From positions 1 through 25,216 of the forward strand of contig QANT01002195.1 in the NCBI GenBank assembly GCA_003254885.1: a stretch of DNA of 25,216 nucleotides, given 5' to 3'. The notes under the pieces were generated by a model. That model saw only the letters and a list, made by a program, of their open reading frames with translations, was not told the DNA's origin and searched no databases. The DNA is from Purshia tridentata. Its lineage: Eukaryota; Streptophyta; Magnoliopsida; Rosales; Rosaceae. This document shows positions 1 to 11,231 of the stretch, one piece after another (positions within the stretch are counted from its first letter, which is position 1; the number at the start of each line of letters is the position of its first letter). Both the position numbers and the translations under genes were made by a program.

Positions 1-3
1 GGC

Positions 4-160
4 TTCTATTTAAAAATCGTTCTTGCAAAAAAAATAAGCCAAATCGGACCTATCTAACTTTGATAGTTAGATCAAACAAATAAACGGTTTTATTAAAAGT
101 TAGATAGGCAAATAATTTCCAATTTGGCTAATTTTTTTCAAGAATGATTTATGAATAGAA
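4..160. mobile_element. Foldback/MITE-like element at the window edge
   Basis: The first ~65 bases and the last ~65 bases of this stretch are imperfect inverted complements. The left arm starts TTCTATT and passes through GCCAAAT and CCTATCTAACTTT; the right arm reads the same blocks on the other strand and ends GAATAGAA. The centre holds an extra TATCTAAC/GTTAGATA inverted pair. No coding sequence is present. Such hairpin structures are typical of non-autonomous DNA transposons (MITEs). Any left target duplication would lie outside the window, so the superfamily cannot be given. Confidence 0.6.
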
Positions 161-921
161 ATCTAAAAAATAGACGTTTCGATTGTTAAAAAACTATATA
201 AAGTTGGCCCATCCCCTCATTCCATAAATAAATCTAAATGTAAGAGTTTATACCTGAAGGCCCTAGATCCAACTTGAAATTTGATGTTGTAGTTAAGGGA
301 GTGGCTCAACAACTTGTTTTGGTGATACTTGACTTGTAATTTGAGCATTGTATTAGAAATTTAAAAGATTCTCTTCTAAAGAGTCTCTTGTATCTTTGAA
401 TTGTATTATGTTCTTATATTTAATACTAATAAGTTGTACAAAAGAAATTTCAAATTTGTAATATATGATTTCGACTAAAAATCAAGTCATGCCAAAACAA
501 GTAGAAATTCCAAGTTTTTAAACCTTTGCCAAATATAGTTTACCAATAAATTAAGAAAAGTTCTCATACAATCTAATGTGGAAAGTCTTGTTTTCTAGCA
601 TGTGTAAAGAAACAAACATTGTTAAAAACCCACAATTTGAGCTTTACGCTGCAACCTAATTCTTTTATAAATAATTTTGAACGCAAATGATATATTTATG
701 CATGAAATCTTAATCACCTACGTACACTCTCATTTCGTTCCTGCTAAAAGTTAAAACAACTCATATAGTGTAGATATATGAACCCTAAAACAGTGCATGA
801 TTGGTTTTAAAAGACAGAAGTTTATCACCTACACAGTAATTATTATTGTCCTAAGAAATCACATCACCCAGTGTTGAGTTTCATTGAAAGAGTTTTGTAT
901 ATAATATGTTGAACAGGGGAC
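161..921. other. AT-rich non-coding flank
   Basis: There is no ORF with coding character, no recognisable RNA gene and no clear transposon end. The stretch is AT-rich with dispersed short T and A runs. It may be degraded repeat sequence. Confidence 0.5.
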
Positions 922-1084
922 AAGTCCTTGCTAAGGTGTTTGATGGTGCAAATCATTTGATTAAGTTTGAACATTGTGGTTTAGTTTTGGGATATGTGTT
1001 TTAAAATCCTCGTATGTTGTATAAGTCATTGCTAATGTGTTTGATGGTACAGATTTTGGTTTATACTTTGTGGTTTAGTTTGTA
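922..1084 (+). repeat. Diverged ~100-bp direct tandem duplication
   Basis: The block starting at 922 (AAGTCCTTGCTAAGGTGTTT) recurs at 1023 as AAGTCATTGCTAATGTGTTT. Both copies go on through GATGGT and end with a TTGTGGTTTAGTTT block. The offset is about 101 bases and the copies differ by several substitutions and a small deletion, so the duplication is not recent. Confidence 0.65.
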
Positions 1085-1290
1085 CAACTAATGAATCAAA
1101 CGAAAATGTCTCATTTTCTATTTGATAATCCCATTGCATTGTAGATTGGACATAGACAAATCCAAAATTAAGATTTTATAAACATACCATTTTTTACCTA
1201 CACTCAAAAATTCAATAATTATTTTAATGTAATTTTAATATCGCGTGTGAATATGACCAATTTACATAAATTATAACACATATATAATTA

Positions 1291-2278
1291 GGGAAATTTT
1301 AGTCATACCCAACAATTTTTTTTTTGATACCCAACATATATTTTAAATTTGAATGGACCATTTTATCCCTTAGTAAAATTACCAATAAAGACAAATTATA
1401 ACTTTTAAAAAATCAAATTTTCTTTCTATACCCAACTCCTTTATCAATCCTAACCTAACCATCCTTACTCATCCTCTCTCACACTCACACTAACATCAAA
1501 TTAAACTCTAACATTAAAACACGGGTTTTTAGGTAGATGAATGGTGAAATCGTACACTATAAGCCTCCAAATGATGTATGCGTTCATTTTGTGTAATTTT
1601 TCTGCATTTTTCTATGTTTTAGACGTTTTAGAAATTTTTGGTTCGGAATGTGTTCGGCAAACCAGAACCGAACACGACTACAATGTTCGATTGGAGCCGG
1701 CCAAACAAATGGCAAATGTTCGGTTGAAGCCGGCCGAACAAATGATAAATGTTCGGTTGGAGCCGGCCGAACAAATGAGAAATGTTCGGTTGATGCCAAC
1801 CGAAGATTTGCGACGAACTCGGCAGACCAGAGCCGAATGACCTGCGACAGCATAAATGAATCCAACCCAAAAATCCACCAAAAGCTCAAACTAATGGTAA
1901 AATTCATATAAAAACAACAAACTCATCATAAAATAAGTTTAATTTGCCCAAAATAACAAATAAAAAACTTAAGGACTGAAATTGGGTGTTCTATTCAGTG
2001 GTGGTGAGGGGAATATGGTAGCTATTAGGTATGGTATTGGGTATGGGTGTAGTGTAAATGCTTGGGTTGGGAGAGAAATTTATTATTGTTGGGTATGTGT
2101 GCAAAATTGTGGGTAAGGAGAGAAAATTAAAATAATGGGTTGGGTATCTATTAATAAGGGTAATGTGGTAATTGAGGTTGGGTAAAATAAGAAAAAACTT
2201 ATTTGAAAAAAGTGGGTGTTGGGTAAATTAAGAAATTGGGTAACAAAAGAAGATTGTTGAGTATAAATAGAAATTCCC
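1291..2278. mobile_element. Non-autonomous Mutator-like element (MULE/MITE), 988 bp
   Basis: The left end reads GGGAAATTTTAGTCATACCC and the right end, on the other strand, reads GGGAATTTCTATTTATACTC; the similarity continues through CAACAAT and TACCCAA blocks for about 45 bases. The element is flanked by a perfect 9-base direct repeat, ATATAATTA, at 1282-1290 and 2279-2287. A 9-bp target duplication is characteristic of the Mutator superfamily. Both subterminal regions are dense in the motif TACCCAA (left half) or its complement TTGGGTA (right half), as is common in non-autonomous elements bound by a transposase. No transposase is encoded; the interior carries a minisatellite. The ends and duplication are seen directly; the superfamily is inferred from duplication length. 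Confidence 0.8.
1682..1813 (+). repeat. 33-bp minisatellite, four tandem units, inside the element
   Basis: Units start at 1682, 1715, 1748 and 1781, each beginning AATGTTCG. The core is GTTCGGTTGGAGCCGGCCGA, which contains the palindrome GCCGGC and TTCGG/CCGAA inverted halves. The first three units are close; the fourth is diverged (GATGCCAACCGAAG). The unit length is a multiple of three, so several frames stay open, giving an 11-residue repeat (NVRLEPAEQM plus one residue) in one frame. Related half-units TCGGCAAACCAGAACCGAA and TCGGCAGACCAGAGCCGAA flank the array. The GC-rich array contrasts with its AT-rich surroundings. Confidence 0.85.
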
Positions 2279-2287
2279 ATATAATTA

Positions 2288-2510
2288 TTAATGTTTTATA
2301 TTGTAAATTCTAAAAATACTCTTAAATTTATATACGTATTAAAAATTTAGATTATTGTGAAATGGTAGTACTTACAGTATTCAGTAACACACGTAAGGAA
2401 AAAAAAACAACAAAGTAACAATCAGGAAGTAAAAATTGTTATTTCCACAAACCTCTGCAAAACCCTCTCTTCCTCATAGTTGCAGAGGAGAGGCGAAGAG
2501 CGAGGGAGAA
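2288..2510 (+). promoter_or_regulatory. Presumed promoter and 5'UTR of the RRM-protein gene
   Basis: This lies between the target duplication of the upstream element and the start codon at 2511. The last ~70 bases are richer in CT and GAG tracts (CCTCTGCAAAACCCTCTCTT, then GAGGAGAGGCGAAGAGCGAG) and resemble a plant 5'UTR. No good TATA box is visible, so transcription may start dispersedly. The element at 1291-2278 sits only ~230 bases upstream of the start codon and may have brought in or displaced regulatory sequence; that is inference. Confidence 0.45.
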
Positions 2511-5500
2511 ATGGCCCTCTCTCGTCTCCTTCTTCAAAAGCCAGGGCACAATTTCCACAAAAGAGGTAAAACCCACTTCACAAACGCCGTTCTTTTGCAG
2601 TTATAGAAAGTGGAAACGCTTTATGGGTTTTGCTTATTAATCAATGGTATCATTTCCAGCGCTTCCCAAATCAACAAGATGGTGTGCATCTTCGTTGAGC
2701 GGCGGAGCAGAGAAGTCTTCGAGTTTGGAGAATTCAGAGGTGGCAAAGGAGCAAAGAGCTGTAGCTGAGGAGTCGGATAACAAGTGAGGTCTTAACCCGG
2801 CAAAGTTATTTTTCTCATGTGTGTGTTGTTGGAGTTGTTATTTTTTATTTTGAGTGACCCACAATGGAATTTCATTGGATTTTTCTGAAAACTTTGATGG
2901 TTATTGAGATATCACAAAAATGATGACAAAACTGTTGTTTCTTTTTTTGTTTTTTAGAGTTTACTTAGTCCTTTTGGTTATGATTAATGGGTCGAGTGAA
3001 TGCAGCATCATGTAAGTTTAGTGCTATCTTGTGTGTTCTTGCTGTTGTTATTCTTGAGTTTAAGTGATCTACAATATAACTTCATTGGATTTTTCTGAAA
3101 ACTTTGATGGTTATTGAGATAACATGAAATTGATAAAAAAATTGTTTTCTTTTTTGGTTCATAGAGTCTGCCTAATCCTTTTCAGTGAGATTAATGGGTT
3201 GAGTGAATGCAGCATCATGTAGGTTTAGTGCTATCTTGTGAAGTGACTTTTGTCACTTGGGCCTGGACTTGTGAATCATGCTCCTTTGTGGGTTCATCGA
3301 AGTTGTATAGCGGACGCAACTTGGCCAAAGCATAGAACTCCATTTTCTATTTGGTGCTATTCTATTTGTACTTTTCTTTTTGAGCTTGTATACAATTAAC
3401 ATTGCTGACAGAGAGTCCAAGATGGAATATTTAAAAGAGAAAAACAGAGCTTTTTTGTTTAGTTTCTATGAGGAAAAAAAAATGTTTAAGGAATGCTAAC
3501 ATTTTATAGAGGAAATGATGAGCTCCTCGAGAACAAAAGAATACTATCAAAGTGTTAAGGTTACCATCCTCATTATTATTATCATCAGCAAAAACAACAC
3601 CAACCATGCCGGAAATGCAGTGCTGAGTCCATTTATAGTTGACATCTTGGAATTTGGTCATTTTATTTAATGTACCCTGTGCTAATAGTGGGATATAAAG
3701 CCTCAGTTGTGGCAAATAATGGCGGAAATAATAAAAGTATAATGATATTAAAGCCAAGTTGAACCAACCTCAATAACTCACAAAGTTTTACATGGTTCAG
3801 CAAAATCTTGTTTACATGCATGGAGAGTACTCAACTTTATTATGAGAGAAGACAAACCTGTACAAGTAATTTCCGCTGAAGAGTTAATCCCTAACCTGGA
3901 CACCAAAACTCTTAAATTTCTGTCTTCATGGGTTGAATTCAATTGTTGTGTGTACCATTCTTAACATAGAGTACATTATGCTTCTTTATTGTTTGCCATA
4001 ACGGCCATCACTAAGTGCTAGCCCAACCAAGCAGGGCTTTGGATAATTAGACTAACTTTCATGAAATGGCTGCTTTCAAGATTGAAACTGTTCTGTTATA
4101 CTTGTAGTTAGAGTTCGTCCATGCTTTTTCCCAACTTCTTGGGTGCTACTCGATTATTTTTCAACAGATTCTGTCTGGAAGCTATATCTCTTATTGTTGT
4201 CATAGGCATGCCTTTTCTTATATCTTAGCCCTTATTTCTTTGTAATTTATCTCATACTCTGAGGTGCCTTCATTTTATAAATGATTTCAATTTTGAGAAA
4301 CCTTAAGTCATTACACATCCCTAGGTACTCGGTAGAAAGGACAAAATAAAATTCAATAAAGCTCATGAAAACCAATAATTATGAGAAAGCCATGGCTTCA
4401 GATCCAATTATATAAATGATTACTATTGTATATATACACTAGCTCTTTCTAAGTTTCCATTCTATTTGTGTCCCTGTTTTTTCTGTTCATTTGTTGAGGG
4501 GTCCAAGTGAGTGGTGGTTTTTTGTGGATTGGTTACTATATACGACGGATTGTATGAAGAGTTTATGTAATTGAAAAAGACGAGATAGTGGGAGGAAATT
4601 TCAGATTTCCATTAAAGGGACAGTTGTGTGAGGCAAAACCGCTTTTATCTATATTGCTTATAAAAATGTGTCGATATAATTAGATAGAAGTCTGAAGGGA
4701 GTTTTTGATGGTTAAATCAGAGTTATTTGCAAACACATTAAAAAAATAAAATCTAATAGTTAGTCAGTAGTGGGGTAGAAGGGAAAAGGTAGAGAAAATA
4801 GGAAAAAGGAAAAAAGCAAGACTTGAGTTGAATGATAAATTTTGTACACACATGAGTTATGATTTCCAATGTTTGTGTTTCATGATTCATTTGGGTGTTA
4901 GGTGTGTTGATGTTATTATCTTTATATAATGTGCATCTTCATCAGTGAATATGTATTGTGGTAGCCAGTAGCTTATGCACTGTCATGGTTGCTAAACTCT
5001 TCCTGTGGTACACTTCAAACTTATAGAAACGTGAAGATGCATTCAGGGGTCTTCCTAAAACCAACACAGGCTCAAACCAGCACATGGCATTCTCTGAAAG
5101 GAATTTATACTAATCTGAAGACAAGAGTGCTGGGAAGTCCCCATGTTCAAAAGCAAATCACTGTCAAAAAAATTGATCCTGCTGATAGGACAGTTTCTGA
5201 AGTTATTAAGACAGAATATAGTCTGCAGAACACGGAAAGTGGTCAACCCAATCATAGTATTCAGATGCCAGAAGTGATAAGGTATCCTCACAGTTGCAAG
5301 GAGAATATTTTTCTGAGTGTAAGATCTGATATAATTGGGGAAAAGTCTTCATCTGATGTGCATGCTGCTACAGCTTCTAATCAATTCGAGGTGCATAAAC
5401 ATTTAGATAGCACTGAATCTAGTGAACTTAAAGGTGTGGTTCAATCCTCAGGAGGTGTAGTGTGTTCTTCTGGTCCAAAAAATGTGTCATTGGATACAAT

Positions 5501-8500
5501 GGGAGAAAGCACTTTGGAAACTCTGGCTGGTCTGTTTGCAACTAAAGTTAAAAAGGAGCATATCGGTCCTAAAAATTTTGGACATGGTGCAAGTGGAAGT
5601 TTAGTTCAATCCTCAGAAGCCTCTGTGGACTCTCAAAAAAATGAAATATGTGTTTCAGAAACTGAAGCTTCCCATATAACATGTAAAGGATCTTCTAAGG
5701 ATATGGATCAATCAGAAGTCAAGCCTGGTCTGGTTGCAACTAAAGTTAAAAAGGAGCATATCAGTCCAAAAATTGTTGAACAGGGTGCAAGTGGAAGTTT
5801 AGTTCAGTCCTCAGAAGGCTTTGTGGATTCTCTAAACAATGAAAAAAGTGTTATAGAAACTGAAGCTTTTCATATAACATTGAAAAGATGTTCTAAGGAT
5901 ATGAATCAATCAGAAGTCAAGCCTGAATTGCACAGGAAACTTGAGGAAGTGATGTTGAGAAGAACAGGGGGTATTGAATCAGAATCTGAGAACCTGTCTT
6001 GCTTAACACATCAGTTACTGGGTGAAGCTTCTAGGATATTGCAGAAGAAAGTTTCAAATGGAAATCATCATCTTGACAAAAAAACTTTGATATTTGATCA
6101 AGAACCTGCTGTAGGATCTGATGTGGGTAAAATGCCTGCATCATCCGATGGTTCCCACAAAGCGATGCGTTTGGCAAACATGTTTATGAGGAAAATGAAG
6201 GATCAGAAAGCTGGTGATATGCTCGGTAAGAAGAGTGATACTTCAGCTTCAAATGGACTTTTGGAAGCTTTAACTGAAACAACAGGTGAAGATATGGGAA
6301 AAGAATATGGTATCGATAGCTTTCTTGGCTGCATTAAGGAGATGCCTCAAGAAGGTTTAATTAATGCATCTCAGGACTGTACTATTGCTAAAAATACTGA
6401 CAATGTCATCAAAAGGCGAGGTCCAGTTAAAAAGGTTCCGAGCCATGATGATTCACATGGGTGTGATGTTAAAAGAAGAGAAAGTTCGCCAAGAGGGCCT
6501 GCCATGAGCAAGGCGACAAGAACCTTCATTGGTAGTGAAGAACAAAAATGTAGGGGAATCCCTTCCATGATACATATAAATTCCCTAGGTGAAGGTGACA
6601 GTGATGATGTGGAAGTTGCAGCACAAAAGAAGTCAAAATTAAACCCACAGGTCCATCTTTTAACCAGAAAGGAAGACTTAAATAAGATCCCATGTACATT
6701 CAACCAAAAAGAGGGATCTATGGAAATAAAAGTATTGGTTAGATTTCTGCACAAACATGTGAAGCAAAGTACTGTTTCTGATGTTTTTCACGATTGTGGA
6801 GTTAAGAAGGTACAACTGCTTCCCTTAATTGAAGGAAGCAACTTCAAAGATGCTTACGTGCATTTTAAGGTATTAACAAACATTGTTGTTTAAAGCTTCA
6901 AATGTCATTATGTTTTCCAGTTATGGCTTGTCATGTTACAAGTTCATCTTCATACTGCTGCAAATAAGTTCAGGAAATTGTCAGTCTGTCATGGTTGTCA
7001 AGAGCATAGGCCATTAAATTGTGACTGGGTGGAAATTGCATTGTATCATATAAGAAGCATTTTAAGCCACTTTGCAATCTTCTTAACCATCCTTTGTTTT
7101 ATTGCAGACCAGGAAAGGATCACAAAGAGCTCTCATGAAAACTGATCTGCTTATAGAAAATGTAGATGTCTTGGTGGAGGAAACATCTTTGGAAGATGTG
7201 CCTAATAAGATCTCCATTCCTAACCTGATTGGTGATCCTGAAGTTCCTCTTCGGTTAGTAAAGAATCCCACACGGACAGTTATGATTAAACAGTTGACCC
7301 CTGATATAAGCTCACAAAAGCTAAAGGAGGCACTTGCCTTCTGTGGAAGTGGCATATCCAGCTTTTTCTTAGGTTCCTCAAGCTCTGTTGCTTATGTTGA
7401 ATTTGAGGTGAGGTTTTTTTTCTTTTCTTCTGGGTTTTGACTGAATCATAAAGCATCATGTACCAAAATAAACAAACATATTATAAAGCATTTTCTGAAG
7501 TTGTTCAAGATAAAGTGTGATCAGCTGCAACTTAGACTTATGATACTTGCATTTCAGCAATTGTTTAGTGGTAATCTTAATTCACCTGGCTGCTGAGGCT
7601 AAATGAAAGTATGATAAATTTTGGTGAATGAATGCAAATATTGTAGATCCCATAAATAATATAAAGAAATAAATGTGTACGTAATGCTTGGTAATATTGA
7701 TTTTTTTGTTACCAGTGTTGGGACTGGGTCTGAAGCTCCAGAACTAGCCCATAGGTTGGATTTTCATAGTATGAGTTAAAGTTGCTAGCTTGAATACCTA
7801 CCCTATTTGCCTTTTTCTTTAATCTTTCTTGCTCGATATCTTCACTTTTTAGTTCTTGAGAGAACCATTTGTATTATAAGGGTGAACAGAACTCTGCTAT
7901 CTTGGTTTTACTTTCTCAGACAAATAGTAATGTGCTTTCTCCTCGTAGATGTTAGCAACTCTTACCATCATTTCTGAAATTTATGCTTTAAGTGCTTCAT
8001 TACAGACAGAAGATGCCAAAGAAAGAGCGATTGCAGCATATTCTTTAAGTGTTCAAGGACAGCAGCTGCTGATCTTCAGAATTGATGTGCCAAGAACAAC
8101 GGTTATAAGGATTTCAAATTTTCTTGATACAGCATCTATTGAAAGAATCCGGTCCATTTGTAAACGTTATGGGCAGGTGAAGAAAGTGAAGAAAAGATTA
8201 AAGGGCATTATGGATGTCCATTTCAGGCTCGCTGAATGGCCTAAGATGTTGAATATTCTCAATAGGTAGTAACATTTATAATTTAAAAGAACTTTATGTA
8301 TATCATTCATAACAGGTTCTAATTATGCTTATCTTAATGTCCAGTTTAAACGGAATGGAAGTAGATGGCAACCGGTGGCTTGCTCAGCCTGCATCTGTTT
8401 TTCCTCCAGAAGTCCTTCGAGTCCTTTGGAGTCAGCCAGATGGAAGAAATCATGTCAAATCGGTCTTGCGCAGATTATTGCAGAACATTGAACCAACTGT

Positions 8501-8546
8501 TGAAACCACTAATCTTGCTACCAAATGTTATGGGGATGTATTGTGA
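2511..8546 (+). CDS. Multi-RRM RNA-binding protein, presequence-like N-terminus, 6 exons
   Basis: The proposed exons are 2511-2565, 2660-2783, 5027-6869, 7108-7407, 8006-8265 and 8345-8546. All introns are GT-AG and phases agree throughout, giving 927 residues. The N-terminus (MALSRLLLQKPGHNFHKR, then a Ser/Arg-rich stretch) has no acidic residue before about Glu36, as expected of a mitochondrial or plastid presequence. Residues ~60-620 are polar, low-complexity and Lys/Ser/Glu-rich, with a 66-residue tandem duplication (~228-359). The C-terminus has three RRM-like folds: ~625-700 (begins MEIKVLVRFL), ~729-806 (RTVMIKQLTPD as RNP2-like, VAYVEFETED as RNP1-like) and ~807-880 (TTVIRISNFLD, GIMDVHFRL). 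The RNP motifs lack several aromatic residues of canonical RRMs, so RNA contacts may be atypical or some domains may bind protein. An in-frame ATG inside exon 3 (5038) could be mistaken for the start, but exons 1 and 2 join to exon 3 in phase. Likely role: organellar or nuclear RNA metabolism; no specific function is recognised. Exons 3-6 are most certain. Confidence 0.82.
2822..3240 (+). repeat. ~208-bp tandem duplication within intron 2
   Basis: Two adjacent copies, roughly 2822-3030 and 3031-3240. Both contain TTCATTGGATTTTTCTGAAA (2872 and 3082), then ACTTTGATGGTTATTGAGAT (2891 and 3101), and end with TGCAGCATCATGTA followed by GTTTAGTGCTATCTTGTG. The offset drifts from 210 to 207 bases through small indels. 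Divergence is moderate. Confidence 0.88.
3755..3900 (+). mobile_element. Retroelement-like fragment in intron 2
   Basis: The stretch CAAAGTTTTACATGGTTCAGCAAAATCTTGTTTACATGCATGGAGAGTACTC (read in parts from 3780) matches the fragment at 18268-18345, where the corresponding blocks are GATTTTACGAGATTCGGC, AAAATCCTGCCTACG and GAGAGTTCTCC followed by CACTATGAGA. This type of sequence is recurrent in plant genomes and usually belongs to LTR retrotransposons. No LTR ends or target duplication could be defined here, so the class is an inference. Confidence 0.45.
5530..5925 (+). repeat. 198-bp coding tandem duplication in exon 3
   Basis: Copies at 5530-5727 and 5728-5925. Both encode ATKVKKEHI, then PK, GASGSLVQSSE, VDS, ETEA, HIT, SKDM, QSEVKP. 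The unit is 66 codons, so the frame is kept. Nucleotide identity is high in the first ~35 bases (GCAACTAAAGTTAAAAAGGA in both) and lower in the centre. The acidic/basic KVKKEHI segment resembles a sumoylation-type context (hydrophobic-Lys-x-Glu would read VKKE), duplicated with the unit; that is speculative. Confidence 0.92.
7408..8005 (+). other. Intron 4 of the RRM-protein gene
   Basis: GTGAGG donor and TTACAG acceptor. The chosen acceptor joins VEFE to TEDAKERAIAAY, rebuilding the third strand and second helix of the second RRM. An upstream AG at 7947-7948 followed by ATG would leave 19 extra in-frame codons inside this fold. A T-run at 7415-7432 follows the donor. No repeat or gene was recognised. 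Confidence 0.7.
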
Positions 8547-9441
8547 ATGAGTTGTCACATTCTTTCATCCAATTAAGGTGCATTTAAATGTTACGAGGAA
8601 ATTCCATATTTCCTCATTGTAGTTCTTCCTAAATTGGAATTTTGATATAGATTAGCTATGTATATAACCCATCAAATTCAGCCATGCACATTGGATACGT
8701 AAGGTCACTATGTTTATATTTTAGTGAGCTGAATTCAAAAATGGATTTGGAGCCTTAATGATATTTCAAGGAACATTTCGTTTTAAAAAACAGTGCAATC
8801 GAGGGGAGGCAGGTGGGAATACCCAAGCTGTTAACCTTGAGTAAGATCATATGGTTCAAGGGGTCATGCCATATTCAATATAACGCCTTGAATTGCATTT
8901 TGAGATGGCAATTCTTTTCTACTCTTATAGCCCTGGCTGTGTCCTTTTAACAAGGTTGAGACAAATTTAGGCACTGCTGCACATTTGCCTTCTCAGAGTT
9001 GTCAGGAGATAAGGCTACAGGCTTTACCAACATTCGTCAATTGTTGCGTTGTGAACAATGACTGCTTACTCTATTGACCGAACACAGACCACATTGTTAT
9101 GCGGTGAACCGAATCACATAGTATAGGAAGGCAAAATACTCGAACACGTCAAAAATTTCACCACAAGCCATTTTAAGCTCAGATAACAATTTGATACTAT
9201 CAGTTAAAAACCTCAAAGGTCCAAAATGCCCTGGTTCAAGTGTGCACCAAAAGAAGGCATAAACAACCAAACATGAAATTCCACATTAAGACAGGTGACC
9301 CATTTGTCAACAATATCAGAAACCAAGTACTGCTCTGAAAAACTAAAATTGATGGAAGAAAATAATGGAAGTACAATCCAAAGTACAGTTTTGAAAAAGA
9401 AATATCCAGAACAAAATTGTAAACCTAATATCAAATACTGC
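8547..9441. other. Convergent 3' region between the RRM and eL14 genes
   Basis: This 895-base gap holds the 3'UTRs of two genes transcribed towards each other. On the minus strand, the ~200 bases below 9441 are T-rich and look like the eL14 3'UTR. No canonical AATAAA was found close to either stop codon. The central part (about 8760-9180) has no ORF or repeat I recognise. Confidence 0.5.
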
Positions 9442-10964
<1,523 letters not shown>

Positions 10965-11050
10965 TTTCGGTTATGTGCGGTGTGTGACTGTGAGAGCTCT
11001 GAAAGAGGAGGCGGGAGCGAAGAAGAGCAAATGCGGCAAAGGTCCAGAAA

Positions 11051-11072
11051 TCAGGGTTTTACGGTTTTTATA
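11051..11072 (-). promoter_or_regulatory. RPL14 core promoter: TATA box and telo-box-like motif
   Basis: On the minus strand, TATAAAAA lies at 11072-11065 and AAACCCTGA at 11059-11051, about 100 and 90 bases above the start codon. AAACCCTA-type telo-boxes are a recognised feature of plant ribosomal protein promoters; this copy has G in place of the last A. The expected transcription start is near 11035. The resulting leader is pyrimidine-rich (CTCTTCTTCGCTCCCGCCTC), as in translationally controlled ribosomal mRNAs. Confidence 0.7.
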
Positions 11073-11152
11073 GGGTGATTTGGACCGTTAGATCTAATCT
11101 AGACTTTCTTTTTGTTTGGTATCTTAACCTAGGCCTTTTTGTATATGTTTTT

Positions 11153-11230
11153 TGGGCCTTAAGGCCTTTTAAAATTTGAGTTTGGGCTACTTTGCCTAGA
11201 AAAATTACATGAAGCCCTAGCCAAGGCCCA
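11153..11230 (-). promoter_or_regulatory. Three site II (TGGGCY) motifs upstream of RPL14
   Basis: TGGGCC at 11153-11158 (+), TGGGCT at 11183-11188 (+) and GGCCCA at 11225-11230 (TGGGCC on the minus strand). Multiple site II elements combined with a telo-box are typical of plant ribosomal protein and other growth-related promoters, where TCP factors bind. The sites are seen; their function is inferred from position. Confidence 0.6.
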
Positions 11231-11231
11231 A

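Larger units (their letters stand above)
2784..5026 (+). other. 2.2-kb intron 2 of the RRM-protein gene
   Basis: The intron starts GTGAGG after AAC-AA and ends CTTATAG before AAACGTGAAG; the split Lys codon is restored across it. It contains a ~208-bp tandem duplication (2822-3240) and a retroelement-like fragment (about 3755-3900). I saw no additional in-phase exon with flanking splice sites, but a short one cannot be excluded. Confidence 0.65.

Noticed and set aside
1682..1813. CRISPR-like regular repeats
   Set aside because: The units are directly adjacent with no unique spacers, and the window is plant nuclear DNA.
1541..1907. Overlapping ORFs of 67-107 codons on both strands
   Set aside because: They arise from the 33-bp repeat, whose length keeps several frames open, and lie wholly inside a transposon. 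No start context, introns or family similarity support a gene.
3431..3757. 108-codon minus-strand ORF
   Set aside because: It lies in intron 2 of the RRM gene, is low-complexity, and shows no recognisable domain or splice context.
4989..5026. ATG-like start of the 634-codon ORF as the gene start
   Set aside because: The ORF begins inside intron sequence. The acceptor at 5026 joins exactly in phase with exons 1 and 2, which also supply a plausible N-terminus.
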